From Nitrososphaerales archaeon (GTDB lineage Archaea; Thermoproteota; Nitrososphaeria; Nitrososphaerales; CADDZS01): a stretch of DNA of 47,781 nucleotides. The DNA lies in assembly GCA_030038075.1 (NCBI GenBank), contig JASHPO010000071.1:1-47781 (forward strand). Reading direction: 5' to 3'. The notes beneath the pieces were generated by a model that was not told the DNA's origin, did not search any database, and saw only the letters and a list, made by a program, of their open reading frames with translations. Position 1 is the stretch's first letter. Each line of letters starts with the position of its first letter. A program made the translations under genes and the position numbers. Positions 25,710 through 32,645 of this stretch are shown here, one piece after another.

Positions 25710-25873
25710 GACACTTATTGGGCTGGACAGAAGTAAGGAGGTTCGCTCTGTCGTTGAGTGTTGGAATTCCTATCAAACAAAGTTGCTACTGCTGATGAAG
25801 AATGCTGGGTTCAGGGCTAAGAGAAGCCCACACAGGGCTTTCAAAATCCTAAAGCCCACTGCCAAATAGTAAA

Positions 25874-25970
25874 TGGGCTCGGAGGGACTTGAACCCACGA
25901 CCCCCGCCGTTTTCTTGCTAGAATCGTTAGCAGTCAGAGCGGTGTCCTAACCAAGCTAGACGACGAGCCC
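25874..25970 (-). tRNA. tRNA-Val(GAC) with a 22-nt intron
   Basis: The acceptor stem GGGCTCG/CGAGCCC is complete with A73. The mature anticodon stem CCGCT/GGCGG has loop CTGACAC, giving anticodon GAC. The intron is 25911-25932 and lies between positions 36 and 37, which is non-canonical. Its ends fit a relaxed bulge-helix-bulge: GCTA/TAGC inner helix, TCT/AGA central helix and three-base bulges. T arm GTGGG/CCC with TTCAAGT loop is normal. Confidence 0.9.
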
Positions 25971-26039
25971 ACTTTCAAAATTTACTTTGAAAGTTCGCTT
26001 AAATGCTTTCTCAGAAAAATGTTTGCAGAAATTCGAAAG

Positions 26040-26127
26040 TGGACTGGAGGGGATTTGAACCCCTGACCTCTCGCGATCACGGAAAAATCTTGCGAGGCGA
26101 GCGTTACTACCACTGAACTACCAGCCC
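26040..26127 (-). tRNA. tRNA-Ala(CGC) with a 15-nt intron
   Basis: The acceptor GGGCTGG/CCAGTCC contains the G3-U70 pair that marks alanine tRNAs. The mature anticodon arm is CTCGC-CTCGCAA-GCGAG, anticodon CGC. The intron is 26075-26089, between positions 38 and 39. A four-pair central helix (TCGC with GTGA, one G-U) and three-base bulges at both junctions support this splice site. The T arm AGGGG-TTCAAAT-CCCCT is perfect. Confidence 0.92.
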
Positions 26128-26238
26128 ATCCAATTTGCAACTCTTATCGAATTCGAATAGATGAACATTCGGGTCTGTCGTGCGATGAAAACAGAAGATT
26201 AAAAAAAGGAGTTTGGTCTCTTTTCGTGGAATCTACCT

Positions 26239-26349
26239 GGGCCGGTAGCTCAGCATGGGCTTCTCCAAAAGAGGGATGCACTTAGAGCGCGTGACTGATA
26301 ATACTCGACAGAGATCACGAGGTCGCCGGTTCAAATCCGGTCCGGCCCA
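26239..26349 (+). tRNA. tRNA-Ile(GAT) with two introns
   Basis: Acceptor GGGCCGG/CCGGCCC with A73, and T arm GCCGG-TTCAAAT-CCGGT. The anticodon stem CGTGA/TCACG has loop CTGATAA, anticodon GAT. Intron 1 (26259-26281, 23 nt) is in the D loop. It forms a perfect bulge-helix-bulge: GCAT/ATGC central helix, bulges GG^G and AC^T. Removing it leaves the D loop AGCATGGTTA. Intron 2 (26301-26313, 13 nt) fits the canonical 37/38 position; repeated bases leave a shift of one or two nucleotides open. Confidence 0.93.
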
Positions 26350-26616
26350 TTCACGCTAATCGATAATTTCGGCTGCGCGCTTCCATCGTCTATTTATGAC
26401 GATCGAAGTTTAATGATTCACTGGTTCCTTCAAGAATTAAAAGCGATTATTGGGTAGCAGTGAGTTAGACATGGCCTCCCGCCCTAACCTCGTACCTTTG
26501 TACCTGTCATCTCAAAAGACCTGAATTCAGCGCAGGCGCCTTGTTACTATGTGACATGCAATATTTGTAAGAAATCAATTGTTTCAATGGGAATAATCAA
26601 TGAAAACATAGGGGTA

Positions 26617-26747
26617 CCCCCTAGGAGGAGGATCGGAGCTAGCTAATGTCTTTCGAGTTGGGGCGGGTCTCAGGTACGGGTCTTTTGATCAGGTCTTTGC
26701 ATCTCGTCAAACGTCGAGAAAGTTGTTGCCGCATATCAAAGATGTTT
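26617..26747 (+). ncRNA. Conserved ~130-nt element, copy A (putative small RNA)
   Basis: This block matches the minus strand at 32521-32645 at roughly four of every five positions or better, with only a few 1-2 base gaps. Blocks shared exactly include GGAGCTAGCTA, TGTCTTTCGA, GGTCTCAGGT, TTTGATCAGGTCTT, CGTCAAACGTCGAG and GTTGTTGCCGCAT. It lies in a gap between tRNA-Ile and the zinc-ribbon gene. It also contains a 58-codon ORF (26646-26822) with GGAG seven bases before its ATG. Copy B carries a frameshift and an early stop in that frame, so an RNA or DNA-level function is preferred. No known RNA family is recognised. Confidence 0.5.
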
Positions 26748-26822
26748 CCGGATTTCTGCCGCTGCGCAAGAGCAATTGATGAAGACTCGACTTTGGGCCT
26801 CTTCATATTCACTCTAAATTGA

Positions 26823-26832
26823 GCTATATAGC
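26823..26832 (+). promoter_or_regulatory. TATA box before the zinc-ribbon gene
   Basis: GCTATATAGC lies about 67-76 bases before the ATG at 26899, implying a leader of about 40 bases. It begins just after the ORF inside copy A ends. Confidence 0.4.
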
Positions 26833-26898
26833 GACTATAGTCTAGTTAGCGAAGCGATTTATCGGACGTGATCAGATAGGAATCGGCCGTAAGACAAG

Positions 26899-27099
26899 AT
26901 GGACTACGGCCTAAACAGCTGCCGGCGTTGCGGAAAAGAAATCAGACTGAATCATATCGGCTTTTACAGGCTGAATGAGGCAACAGACAGGTTCGAGCTA
27001 GAGTGCGAGGACTGCTACTCGATCGGCGAGGTCACCTTTGGGGCGGGCGTCCGATTTGTCGGCTCCTATCCTAAACTAAAGATCTCAATGGATTCCTGA
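26899..27099 (+). CDS. Small zinc-ribbon protein
   Basis: A 66-residue protein with two CxxC knuckles, CRRCGKEI (~8) and CEDCYS (~39), spaced as in a single zinc ribbon. A strand-like tail follows. It might bind nucleic acid or a protein partner. It sits 112 bases upstream of ftsZ on the same strand, but a TATA-like element before ftsZ suggests separate transcription. Confidence 0.65.
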   Translation: MDYGLNSCRRCGKEIRLNHIGFYRLNEATDRFELECEDCYSIGEVTFGAGVRFVGSYPKLKISMDS

Positions 27100-27162
27100 T
27101 ACGAATCACGATTCGACTCGCGAAATTCGTGTCCATGTTTACGTTTCGGGCTTCGCAAAAGG

Positions 27163-27170
27163 TATTATTT
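27163..27170 (+). promoter_or_regulatory. TATA-like box of ftsZ
   Basis: TATTATTT lies 42-49 bases before ATG 27212 and 30-37 before the in-frame TTG at 27200, so either start would have a short leader. Confidence 0.4.
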
Positions 27171-27211
27171 GCGAAAGCACGATTCTCAATGAAAATATCT
27201 TGTCGTACGAC

Positions 27212-28261
27212 ATGGACGCTCAACAAAGAATGGACGAAATGCTGGAATCTGAGAAAATCGAGGCGATAATGCGAGCCGCGAGGCCGCAAGTCGCGGTGAT
27301 CGGAGTCGGTGGTGCTGGTTGTAACATCGTATCCTGGGTCAAGGAAAAAAAGGGTGGAGTCTCGGGAGCAAAACTGATCGCTGCGAACACGGACGCAACT
27401 CACTTGAGCATCGTAAAGGCTGATAGGAGAGTACTGCTCGGCGAAAAGACCACGAAGGGAATGGGAGCAGGCGGATATCCGCAGCGCGGAGAGCAAGCAG
27501 CGAGAGAGTCTTTAGAACAGGTAAAGAAAGACGCCGCGGGATCTAACATTATTTACGTCGCAACCGGCCTCGGCGGAGGAACCGGAACGGGCGCCTCGTG
27601 GGTTATCGCAAACGCTCTAAAACCTACGGGAGCTCTCATGATAGGCGTCGTGACGCTGCCGTTCGCAGTTGAACGGTTCAGGTACAACAACGCGAAAGTA
27701 GGTCTGGAACACTTGAGGGCCCAGTGTGACACTGTGGTCGTTTTGGACAACACTAAACTTGCAAAGGTCGCGGGAGACCTGCCGCTCAAGGAAGCGCTTG
27801 GCGTCGCAAACGAGCTTGTCGGCGAATTTGTCAAAGGAATTACTGAAACGATAACGACAGCCAGTTTGATCAACATCGACTTTGCGGACATTCGGGCGAT
27901 CATGGAAAAGCGCGGAATCGCAGCCATGGGAGTCGGCGAAGCGCACGGCGACGACAGGATCGAAAGAGCGGTCCAGTCCGCATTGGACGCGCAGCTTCTG
28001 GACATCAAGGACGCGACAAAAGCTTTCGGAGTGCTGATTCACGTAACCGGAGGAGAGGACATTACTCTGGACGAGGTAACGCAGGCCGGCGAAATGATTA
28101 CCAGATCGCTGCCGCCAAAGGCGAGAGTCGTCTGGGGAGCGAGAGTCGATCCCTCGCTGCAGGGACGAGTTCGAGTGATGGTCGTTTTGACTGGCGTCGA
28201 AAGTACATTCCTAGCAGAGCACCCAAGCGCGGTAACTAGAATCCTGCGGGCGCGAAACTAG
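27212..28261 (+). CDS. ftsZ: FtsZ-family tubulin-like GTPase
   Basis: A protein of about 350 residues with a full FtsZ GTPase domain. The N-terminal nucleotide loop is GVGGAGCN (~31), the tubulin signature is GLGGGTGTGAS (~115), and the T7 loop NIDFADIRAIM supplies the catalytic acidic residues. It should therefore polymerise and hydrolyse GTP. It has no long C-terminal tail. Many thaumarchaea divide with the Cdv/ESCRT system and carry FtsZ homologues of uncertain role, so division function is not assured. TTG at 27200 is an alternative start. Confidence 0.93.
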   Translation: MDAQQRMDEMLESEKIEAIMRAARPQVAVIGVGGAGCNIVSWVKEKKGGVSGAKLIAANTDATHLSIVKADRRVLLGEKTTKGMGAGGYPQRGEQAARESLEQVKKDAAGSNIIYVATGLGGGTGTGASWVIANALKPTGALMIGVVTLPFAVERFRYNNAKVGLEHLRAQCDTVVVLDNTKLAKVAGDLPLKEALGVANELVGEFVKGITETITTASLINIDFADIRAIMEKRGIAAMGVGEAHGDDRIERAVQSALDAQLLDIKDATKAFGVLIHVTGGEDITLDEVTQAGEMITRSLPPKARVVWGARVDPSLQGRVRVMVVLTGVESTFLAEHPSAVTRILRARN

Positions 28262-28276
28262 AAAAAAGTATGGACC

Positions 28277-28420
28277 CTGCCGGGCTCGGCGCTCGGCAGA
28301 AGAACCGGGCTCACCAAAGAGTTTCCGGCGCAGGATCGGTTGATCCAAATTCTGCGACAGATACTCTTCCCGGAGCGGATTTTCACTCCGTTTCTACAAG
28401 CGGAGAGTTCTTCCACTCCG
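28277..28420. repeat. Row of four hairpins downstream of ftsZ
   Basis: Within the 365-base gap between convergent ftsZ and gpmI lie four inverted repeats: CTGCCG/CGGCAG (28277-28299), GGATC/GATCC (28333-28346), and two similar 20-base units CGGAG...CTCCG (28371-28390 and 28401-28420) spaced 30 bases apart. They may form terminators for both genes or a structured RNA. The rest of the gap (28421-28626) holds a TATA-like CTATATAT near 28477 and no convincing ORF. Confidence 0.5.
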
Positions 28421-28626
28421 TCTCGATAAGAGAGGATTTGCGGACTGACATGGCATCGATTTTTATGGAGACTAGCTATATATCCAGAATCTGCATTTTC
28501 AATACAGATTTATGATCAATAACAAGGTCTGAGGGCTGTATTCAGGCCAATTTTGCGATTTGTAAACACGTTTCATATCGAACAAGTGAATTAAGTTGGA
28601 CGTATCCTTGGAGCACAAGCCGGCCT

Positions 28627-30192
28627 TTAACCCGTTTTTTGAATCAAAGGCTTTCCGCTCATAGCGCTAGGCTGTGCTATTCCCATGGCCTTCAGAACGG
28701 TGGGAGCAATGTCGATCAAGCCAGGTTTTCTTGGCGTGCCGATTTTCCATTTTTTAGAAACTATAATCAGCGGAACTGGGTTTGACGTGTGGGCGGTGTG
28801 AGGCTGCTTTGTTTCGTGACTGAACATCTTCTCCGCATTCCCGTGATCTGCGGTGACGATGAGCGTGAGGTTTTCTGACTCTTTCTCCCAAGCTTTGATT
28901 ATGAGTCCGAGATCGCGGTCAACCGTTTCAACTGCCTTTATCGTTGCCGGAACCTTACCGGAGTGCCCAACCATATCGGCGTTGGCAAAGTTGACGAGGA
29001 TAAATCCGTACCTTTTGCTCTCGATTGCCCTAACCGTCTCCGAAGCGATCGCGTTGGCGCTCATTTCGGGGCTGGAATCATAAGTACTGACTTTGAGCGA
29101 CGGGACGAGAGTCCGATCTTCGAGCTTTCTAGGTTTTTCGACCAGACCGTTGAAGAAGTAAGTCACGTGTGCATACTTTTCAGTTTCCGCAATATGGAGC
29201 TGTCGAACGTTGTTCTTTTCCAAGACAACGCTCAAGGTGTCGGGAATCCGCTCCCTTCCCAATAGTGCTCTAACTTGCTTGAATTTCGGATCGTAGACTG
29301 TCATGGAGACAATTTCGACTCTGGGCCTCACAGATTCCCTGCGGTCAAACTGATTTCCAAATTCTCTAGTGCTAAAAGAAAGCGACTTTGTGAGCTGGCG
29401 CGCCCTGTCGGGTCGAAAGTTGAAGAAGAGAACTAGATCGCCGTTTCTCATCCCCCGGTAAGAGCGGTTGACAAGAGGAACGAAGAACTCGTCGTTGACT
29501 CCACTCTCGTAGGATTTCCTCACGGCTTCGGTCGGTTCATCAAACTTTTCTCCGTCGGCGTAGACTATTGCGTGATAAGCAAGTTTTGTTCGATCCCAGC
29601 GGTTGTCACGATCCATCGCGTAAAAGCGACCGCTTATAGTCCCGATGGAGGAATTTCCGATTTTTTCGAGATGGTCTTCAAGATCTCGAACAAAATTCAG
29701 ACCGCTTTGCGGAGGCGTGTCTCTCCCGTCCAGAAAGGCGTGAACGACGATTTTGTCGATTCCGCTATTTTTAGCGATTTGAAGTAGTGCGTAGAGATGC
29801 TCTATGTGGCTGTGCACGCCGCCGTCGGAAGCGAGGCCCATGAGATGCAGAGCTCCATTTCTCCGTTTGAGTCGCCGAAACGACGAAAGCAGAACAGGGT
29901 TCTTGGCTAGTCGGCCGGAGTTGATCTCGTCGTGGACACGCATCAGGTCTTGGAAGACTATTCTCCCGGAGCCAATCGTGAGGTGGCCGACTTCAGAATT
30001 TCCCATCTGACCGCGCGGAAGGCCAACGCATTCGCCAGAAGCGCAAAGCTCAGTTTCGCCAAAGCGCTTTTCGATCGAGTCGAAATTTGGTTTCTTTGCC
30101 AAGCTGATCGCGTTGTGCTCTCCGGGAGAATCGATGCCCCAACCGTCCAGAATGATCAGTACGACAGAGTGTTTTTTGATTTCCTTTTTCAC
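28627..30192 (-). CDS. gpmI: 2,3-bisphosphoglycerate-independent phosphoglycerate mutase
   Basis: A 521-residue bimetallic enzyme interconverting 3- and 2-phosphoglycerate in glycolysis/gluconeogenesis. The first metal-binding Asp is in VVLIILDGWG, the phospho-accepting Ser in GQMGNSEVGH (~65), the phosphotransfer-domain segments HAFLDGRDTPP and NFRPDRARQL follow, and later metal sites are NADMVGHSG and TADHGNAE. It is the long GpmI form typical of bacteria, not the shorter archaeal ApgM, so ancient transfer is plausible. Transcribed alone, convergent to ftsZ. Confidence 0.95.
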   Translation of the reverse strand: MKKEIKKHSVVLIILDGWGIDSPGEHNAISLAKKPNFDSIEKRFGETELCASGECVGLPRGQMGNSEVGHLTIGSGRIVFQDLMRVHDEINSGRLAKNPVLLSSFRRLKRRNGALHLMGLASDGGVHSHIEHLYALLQIAKNSGIDKIVVHAFLDGRDTPPQSGLNFVRDLEDHLEKIGNSSIGTISGRFYAMDRDNRWDRTKLAYHAIVYADGEKFDEPTEAVRKSYESGVNDEFFVPLVNRSYRGMRNGDLVLFFNFRPDRARQLTKSLSFSTREFGNQFDRRESVRPRVEIVSMTVYDPKFKQVRALLGRERIPDTLSVVLEKNNVRQLHIAETEKYAHVTYFFNGLVEKPRKLEDRTLVPSLKVSTYDSSPEMSANAIASETVRAIESKRYGFILVNFANADMVGHSGKVPATIKAVETVDRDLGLIIKAWEKESENLTLIVTADHGNAEKMFSHETKQPHTAHTSNPVPLIIVSKKWKIGTPRKPGLIDIAPTVLKAMGIAQPSAMSGKPLIQKTG

Positions 30193-30299
30193 TCTCTATT
30201 CCTCGAACAAGAAAGATATACTCGGCAAGTTTCGAGCGAATTAAAATTAATTGGATTCAGACGGGTCTCATAAGGCCCGGCCTCGAGAGAAACGTACTT

Positions 30300-30540
30300 G
30301 TGGTGGGGCTGAGCTCGATGCTGGCGACATTCGGGAATACTCTCTGGTTTTACTTTCTTCCGGTGTATTACATGCAGGAATTCGGCGCCACGCCGTTTGA
30401 ATATTCCGACAATACCCGCGCTGGTCGTCAGCGGGTACCTCCTCTCAATAAAGCCGCAGCTACCCTTTTACGCAAACTCCATAATGGGAGCGATTGCACT
30501 GGTTTTACTGCTTGTTTTCACTCGAAAGTCGCCATCATGA
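30300..30540 (+). pseudogene. MFS transporter remnant with large internal deletion
   Basis: The frame from GTG 30300 (open further upstream) reads like the first helix of a major facilitator (LATFGNTLWFYFLPVYYMQE). Near 30400 it becomes unlike a membrane protein. In a shifted frame the sequence IPTIPALVVSGYLLS and IMGAIALVLLLVFTRKSPS reads like the last helix and C-terminus, ending at TGA 30538-30540. About ten helices are missing between them, so the gene has lost its middle and is inactive. Its old stop overlaps the start of the next gene (ATGA). Confidence 0.7.
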
Positions 30541-30956
30541 TTTATACCCGCACGGATTTCAGAAAAAGCGTCTTGTCCGAAAAACAATCTCTCGAATCCA
30601 GGAAATACGAGTTTACGGTCGACGGCACGATGCCCGTTCTGGAGTTTGACCTGAGCGCCGGGGATGAAAAAGAGAAATTACATCTGGAATTGTACAATCC
30701 GCTCTCTAACGAAATCTTTGAAGCTAAATTTGTCAAAGGCAGGCTCGAAGTGGACAGGGACGGTTCCATCACCTATTTCACGACCAGCGCTGAAGAGGTA
30801 AACGTTTCTTTGTTCTGCGGAAGAAATCTGACAATCAAATTGACGAAAAGCGGAGACGTCACGATAAAGACGCCCTCGAAGATAGTTTTGATCGAGGAAG
30901 ACAGGCCCAGGACTAATGGAGTCACCTCTGACACCGTCAAGCTCAAGCTAAAGTAA
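30537..30956 (+). CDS. Hypothetical protein formerly coupled to an MFS transporter
   Basis: A 139-residue soluble, strand-rich protein with charged residues throughout (MIYTRTDFRKSV, VLEFDLSAGDEKEKLHLELYNP). The ATG overlaps the stop of the MFS remnant, so it was once translated as the second gene of that operon, and loss of the transporter may affect its expression. A longer in-frame reading starting in the remnant is misleading. It ends directly against the convergent Nop10 stop. No family is recognised. Confidence 0.6.
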   Translation: MIYTRTDFRKSVLSEKQSLESRKYEFTVDGTMPVLEFDLSAGDEKEKLHLELYNPLSNEIFEAKFVKGRLEVDRDGSITYFTTSAEEVNVSLFCGRNLTIKLTKSGDVTIKTPSKIVLIEEDRPRTNGVTSDTVKLKLK

Positions 30957-31115
30957 TCACTCATACCTGGAATGTACCCTGTAGCGCAGGTATCTGTCGT
31001 CCGGGGAGAACTTTGGCGGGTGCGGCGTTACTGTTTCACTGGAGCCGCACCTGGGGCACTTTTCATTTAGTGTATAATTCTGGCAGACCCTGCACTTTCT
31101 CAGGATTTTATTCAA
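30957..31115 (-). CDS. nop10: Nop10-like H/ACA RNP protein
   Basis: A 52-residue protein that stabilises Cbf5 in H/ACA ribonucleoproteins guiding pseudouridylation. It has the small zinc ribbon CRVCQNYTL ... CPRCGS, then the conserved PPKFSPDDRYLRYR motif. The TTG start lies inside the last codons of the eIF2-alpha gene (eight-base overlap), consistent with the conserved archaeal eL44-eS27-eIF2A-Nop10 order. Its length is typical. Confidence 0.93.
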   Translation of the reverse strand: MNKILRKCRVCQNYTLNEKCPRCGSSETVTPHPPKFSPDDRYLRYRVHSRYE

Positions 31116-31926
31116 GTTGTTTTCGCGATTCCTCTCTGGTGAACGCGAACTTGCCGTGGCTTTTCTCGATAGTCGTTTTTATCTTGTCCAGCGCGTTCTG
31201 CAGCGCCCTCTCGCCGACCCTGTAATTCTCTGCCTTGACTGTGAGCCTGTACTTTGGCGTTCCCAAGTACGTGACGCTGACCTGCACTCCCGAACCCTTC
31301 ACGTCTTCACCTGCTCTCAAAGCCTTCTTTATCACCTCGATGCCGTCCGATGCCTTTACTCTAATATCCATGATTCCCCTCACCTCAACTACCGGGATTG
31401 CGATCTTTTCTTTTGAGACAGCTTCTATGATCTCTGCCTTCCCAGGATCTAATCCTAATTTCTGGACTGCCTTTGGACCGCGCCTCGCGATGTCTTCAAA
31501 GCCGTCGTAGACCGAGTCGTACTGCTCCAAAATTTGGTCTTCTAGAGCACGTAGGGAGTTTTCATCCGTCGATAATCTAGTCTTCAGGGCGTCGAGAATT
31601 AACCTTGCCTTTTCGGTTTTCTTTAGCTCGATTATCTTTGCCTTTCTTTCTTCGCTCGAGACCTGCCTTAATGTGAGGTCGATTTCCCTTCGCGCCCGGT
31701 TTACCCTGATCACTTTCAGTACTATCTTCTGTCCGGGCTTTGCGTAGCGCTCAATGTCCCTGACCCATCCGGTTGCGATTTCGCTGATGTGTAGAAAGGC
31801 TGGGAGCTTGTTGTATTCGTCTAGGCTGACGTAGACTCCGTGAGGCGTAATCTCGTTGACGCTCGCGATAACGAGCTCGCCCTCTTCGGGCATCTGCTGG
31901 GGAGCCTGCACGTCGCCTACTGACAA
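31108..31926 (-). CDS. eif2a: Translation initiation factor aIF2 alpha subunit
   Basis: A 272-residue subunit of the trimeric factor that brings initiator tRNA to the ribosome. An S1 domain covers ~14-90 (GELVIASVNEITPHGVYVSL, HISEIATGWVRDI), followed by the helical middle domain and a C-terminal alpha/beta domain (GVQVSVTYLGTPKYRLTVKA). It is third in the eL44-eS27-eIF2A-Nop10 operon, twelve bases after the eS27 stop. Confidence 0.95.
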   Translation of the reverse strand: MSVGDVQAPQQMPEEGELVIASVNEITPHGVYVSLDEYNKLPAFLHISEIATGWVRDIERYAKPGQKIVLKVIRVNRARREIDLTLRQVSSEERKAKIIELKKTEKARLILDALKTRLSTDENSLRALEDQILEQYDSVYDGFEDIARRGPKAVQKLGLDPGKAEIIEAVSKEKIAIPVVEVRGIMDIRVKASDGIEVIKKALRAGEDVKGSGVQVSVTYLGTPKYRLTVKAENYRVGERALQNALDKIKTTIEKSHGKFAFTREESRKQLE

Positions 31927-31938
31927 ATTAACACTTTC

Positions 31939-32154
31939 TTAGGTATAGTCCAGTCTCTTCACTTCAGCGGCCAAGCTGTCGGTGTATTCGATCTTGCCGC
32001 CGGTGTTGTGCGCTAGAATTTCGCCGCACTGCTTACACTTTACAGGTTCAGTGCTGTTCGAATAAAAGACGTTCTCAGTGCCACACTTTACGCACGTTCC
32101 GGACAGAAACTGGCTGCTCGGTCTCGGGATTCCGATCCTTTCCTTCTTTACCAA
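31939..32154 (-). CDS. rps27e: Ribosomal protein eS27
   Basis: A 71-residue small-subunit protein with a four-cysteine zinc ribbon (CVKCGTENVFYS ... CKQCGEIL), ending in the usual Gly-rich and acidic tail. The start is one base from the eL44 stop, so they are co-transcribed. Length is normal for archaea. Confidence 0.94.
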   Translation of the reverse strand: MVKKERIGIPRPSSQFLSGTCVKCGTENVFYSNSTEPVKCKQCGEILAHNTGGKIEYTDSLAAEVKRLDYT

Positions 32155-32155
32155 T

Positions 32156-32434
32156 TTACTGCTCGATCTCCAGCTTGCGCAGCCTGATTCCTAACCTAGT
32201 TACATACTTGCCGCACACCTTGCATTTCAATCTGAGAATCTGTTTCTTCGTTGTCTTTGCGGTCCTGACTAGCTTCGGGAACTTTTGTCCGCCGTAGCCG
32301 TGAATATCTTCTTCGTGTCTTCTCGCGCCCACTGCCGTCGCCCTCTGCTTTCCCGCCTTGTACAATGACACGGTATGCGCGGTGTGCTTGTTGCACTTTG
32401 GGCAGTAGGTGTTCATTTCTTTTACCATCTTCAT
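32156..32434 (-). CDS. rpl44e: Ribosomal protein eL44
   Basis: A 92-residue large-subunit protein near the tRNA E site. Zinc-binding cysteines are in YCPKCNKHTAH and LKCKVCGKY, and the central GYGGQKFPK segment is conserved. First gene of the operon. Several Met codons lie close together (1, 3, 7); the first or third is likely, given the TATA box about 34 bases upstream. Confidence 0.95.
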   Translation of the reverse strand: MKMVKEMNTYCPKCNKHTAHTVSLYKAGKQRATAVGARRHEEDIHGYGGQKFPKLVRTAKTTKKQILRLKCKVCGKYVTRLGIRLRKLEIEQ

Positions 32435-32467
32435 CTTAAATCAACTACGAGCCAATTCAAATTCTGC

Positions 32468-32477
32468 CTTTATAACC
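32468..32477 (-). promoter_or_regulatory. TATA box of the eL44 operon
   Basis: GGTTATAAAG on the minus strand, 34-43 bases before the ATG at 32434, is a good archaeal TATA box. It lies downstream of the conserved element copy B, so that element is not part of the eL44 leader. Confidence 0.6.
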
Positions 32478-32520
32478 AATCTGGTTCGTCAAAACTTGAA
32501 GTACAGCGGCAAAAACGCAA

Positions 32521-32645
32521 AAACATCTCTGAAATGCGGCAACAACTACTCGACGTTTGACGCGTTGAAGACCTGATCAAAGACCCGCACCTGAGACCTG
32601 CCCTAAATCGAAAGACAATAGCTAGCTCCCCCCTCCCCTAGGGGG
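32521..32645 (-). ncRNA. Conserved ~130-nt element, copy B (putative small RNA)
   Basis: Inverted partner of copy A at 26617-26747, with the same blocks in the same order. It begins with the self-complementary CCCCTAGGGG and GAGCTAGCT. After the shared part come two T5 runs (TTTTTGCGTTTTT), which could terminate a transcript in archaea, and only then the eL44 TATA box. This supports an independent short transcription unit. The frame open in copy A is broken here by a missing T and a stop after thirteen codons. Confidence 0.5.

Noticed and set aside
25780-25845. Possible C/D box small RNA between the degenerate tRNA and tRNA-Val
   Set aside because: A C box-like TGATGA is present, but no paired D, C' and D' boxes could be placed; only a short hairpin (AAGCCC/GGGCTT) is certain.
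28270-28515. ORF after ftsZ
   Set aside because: Its sequence is explained by the hairpin-rich region; composition is not protein-like.
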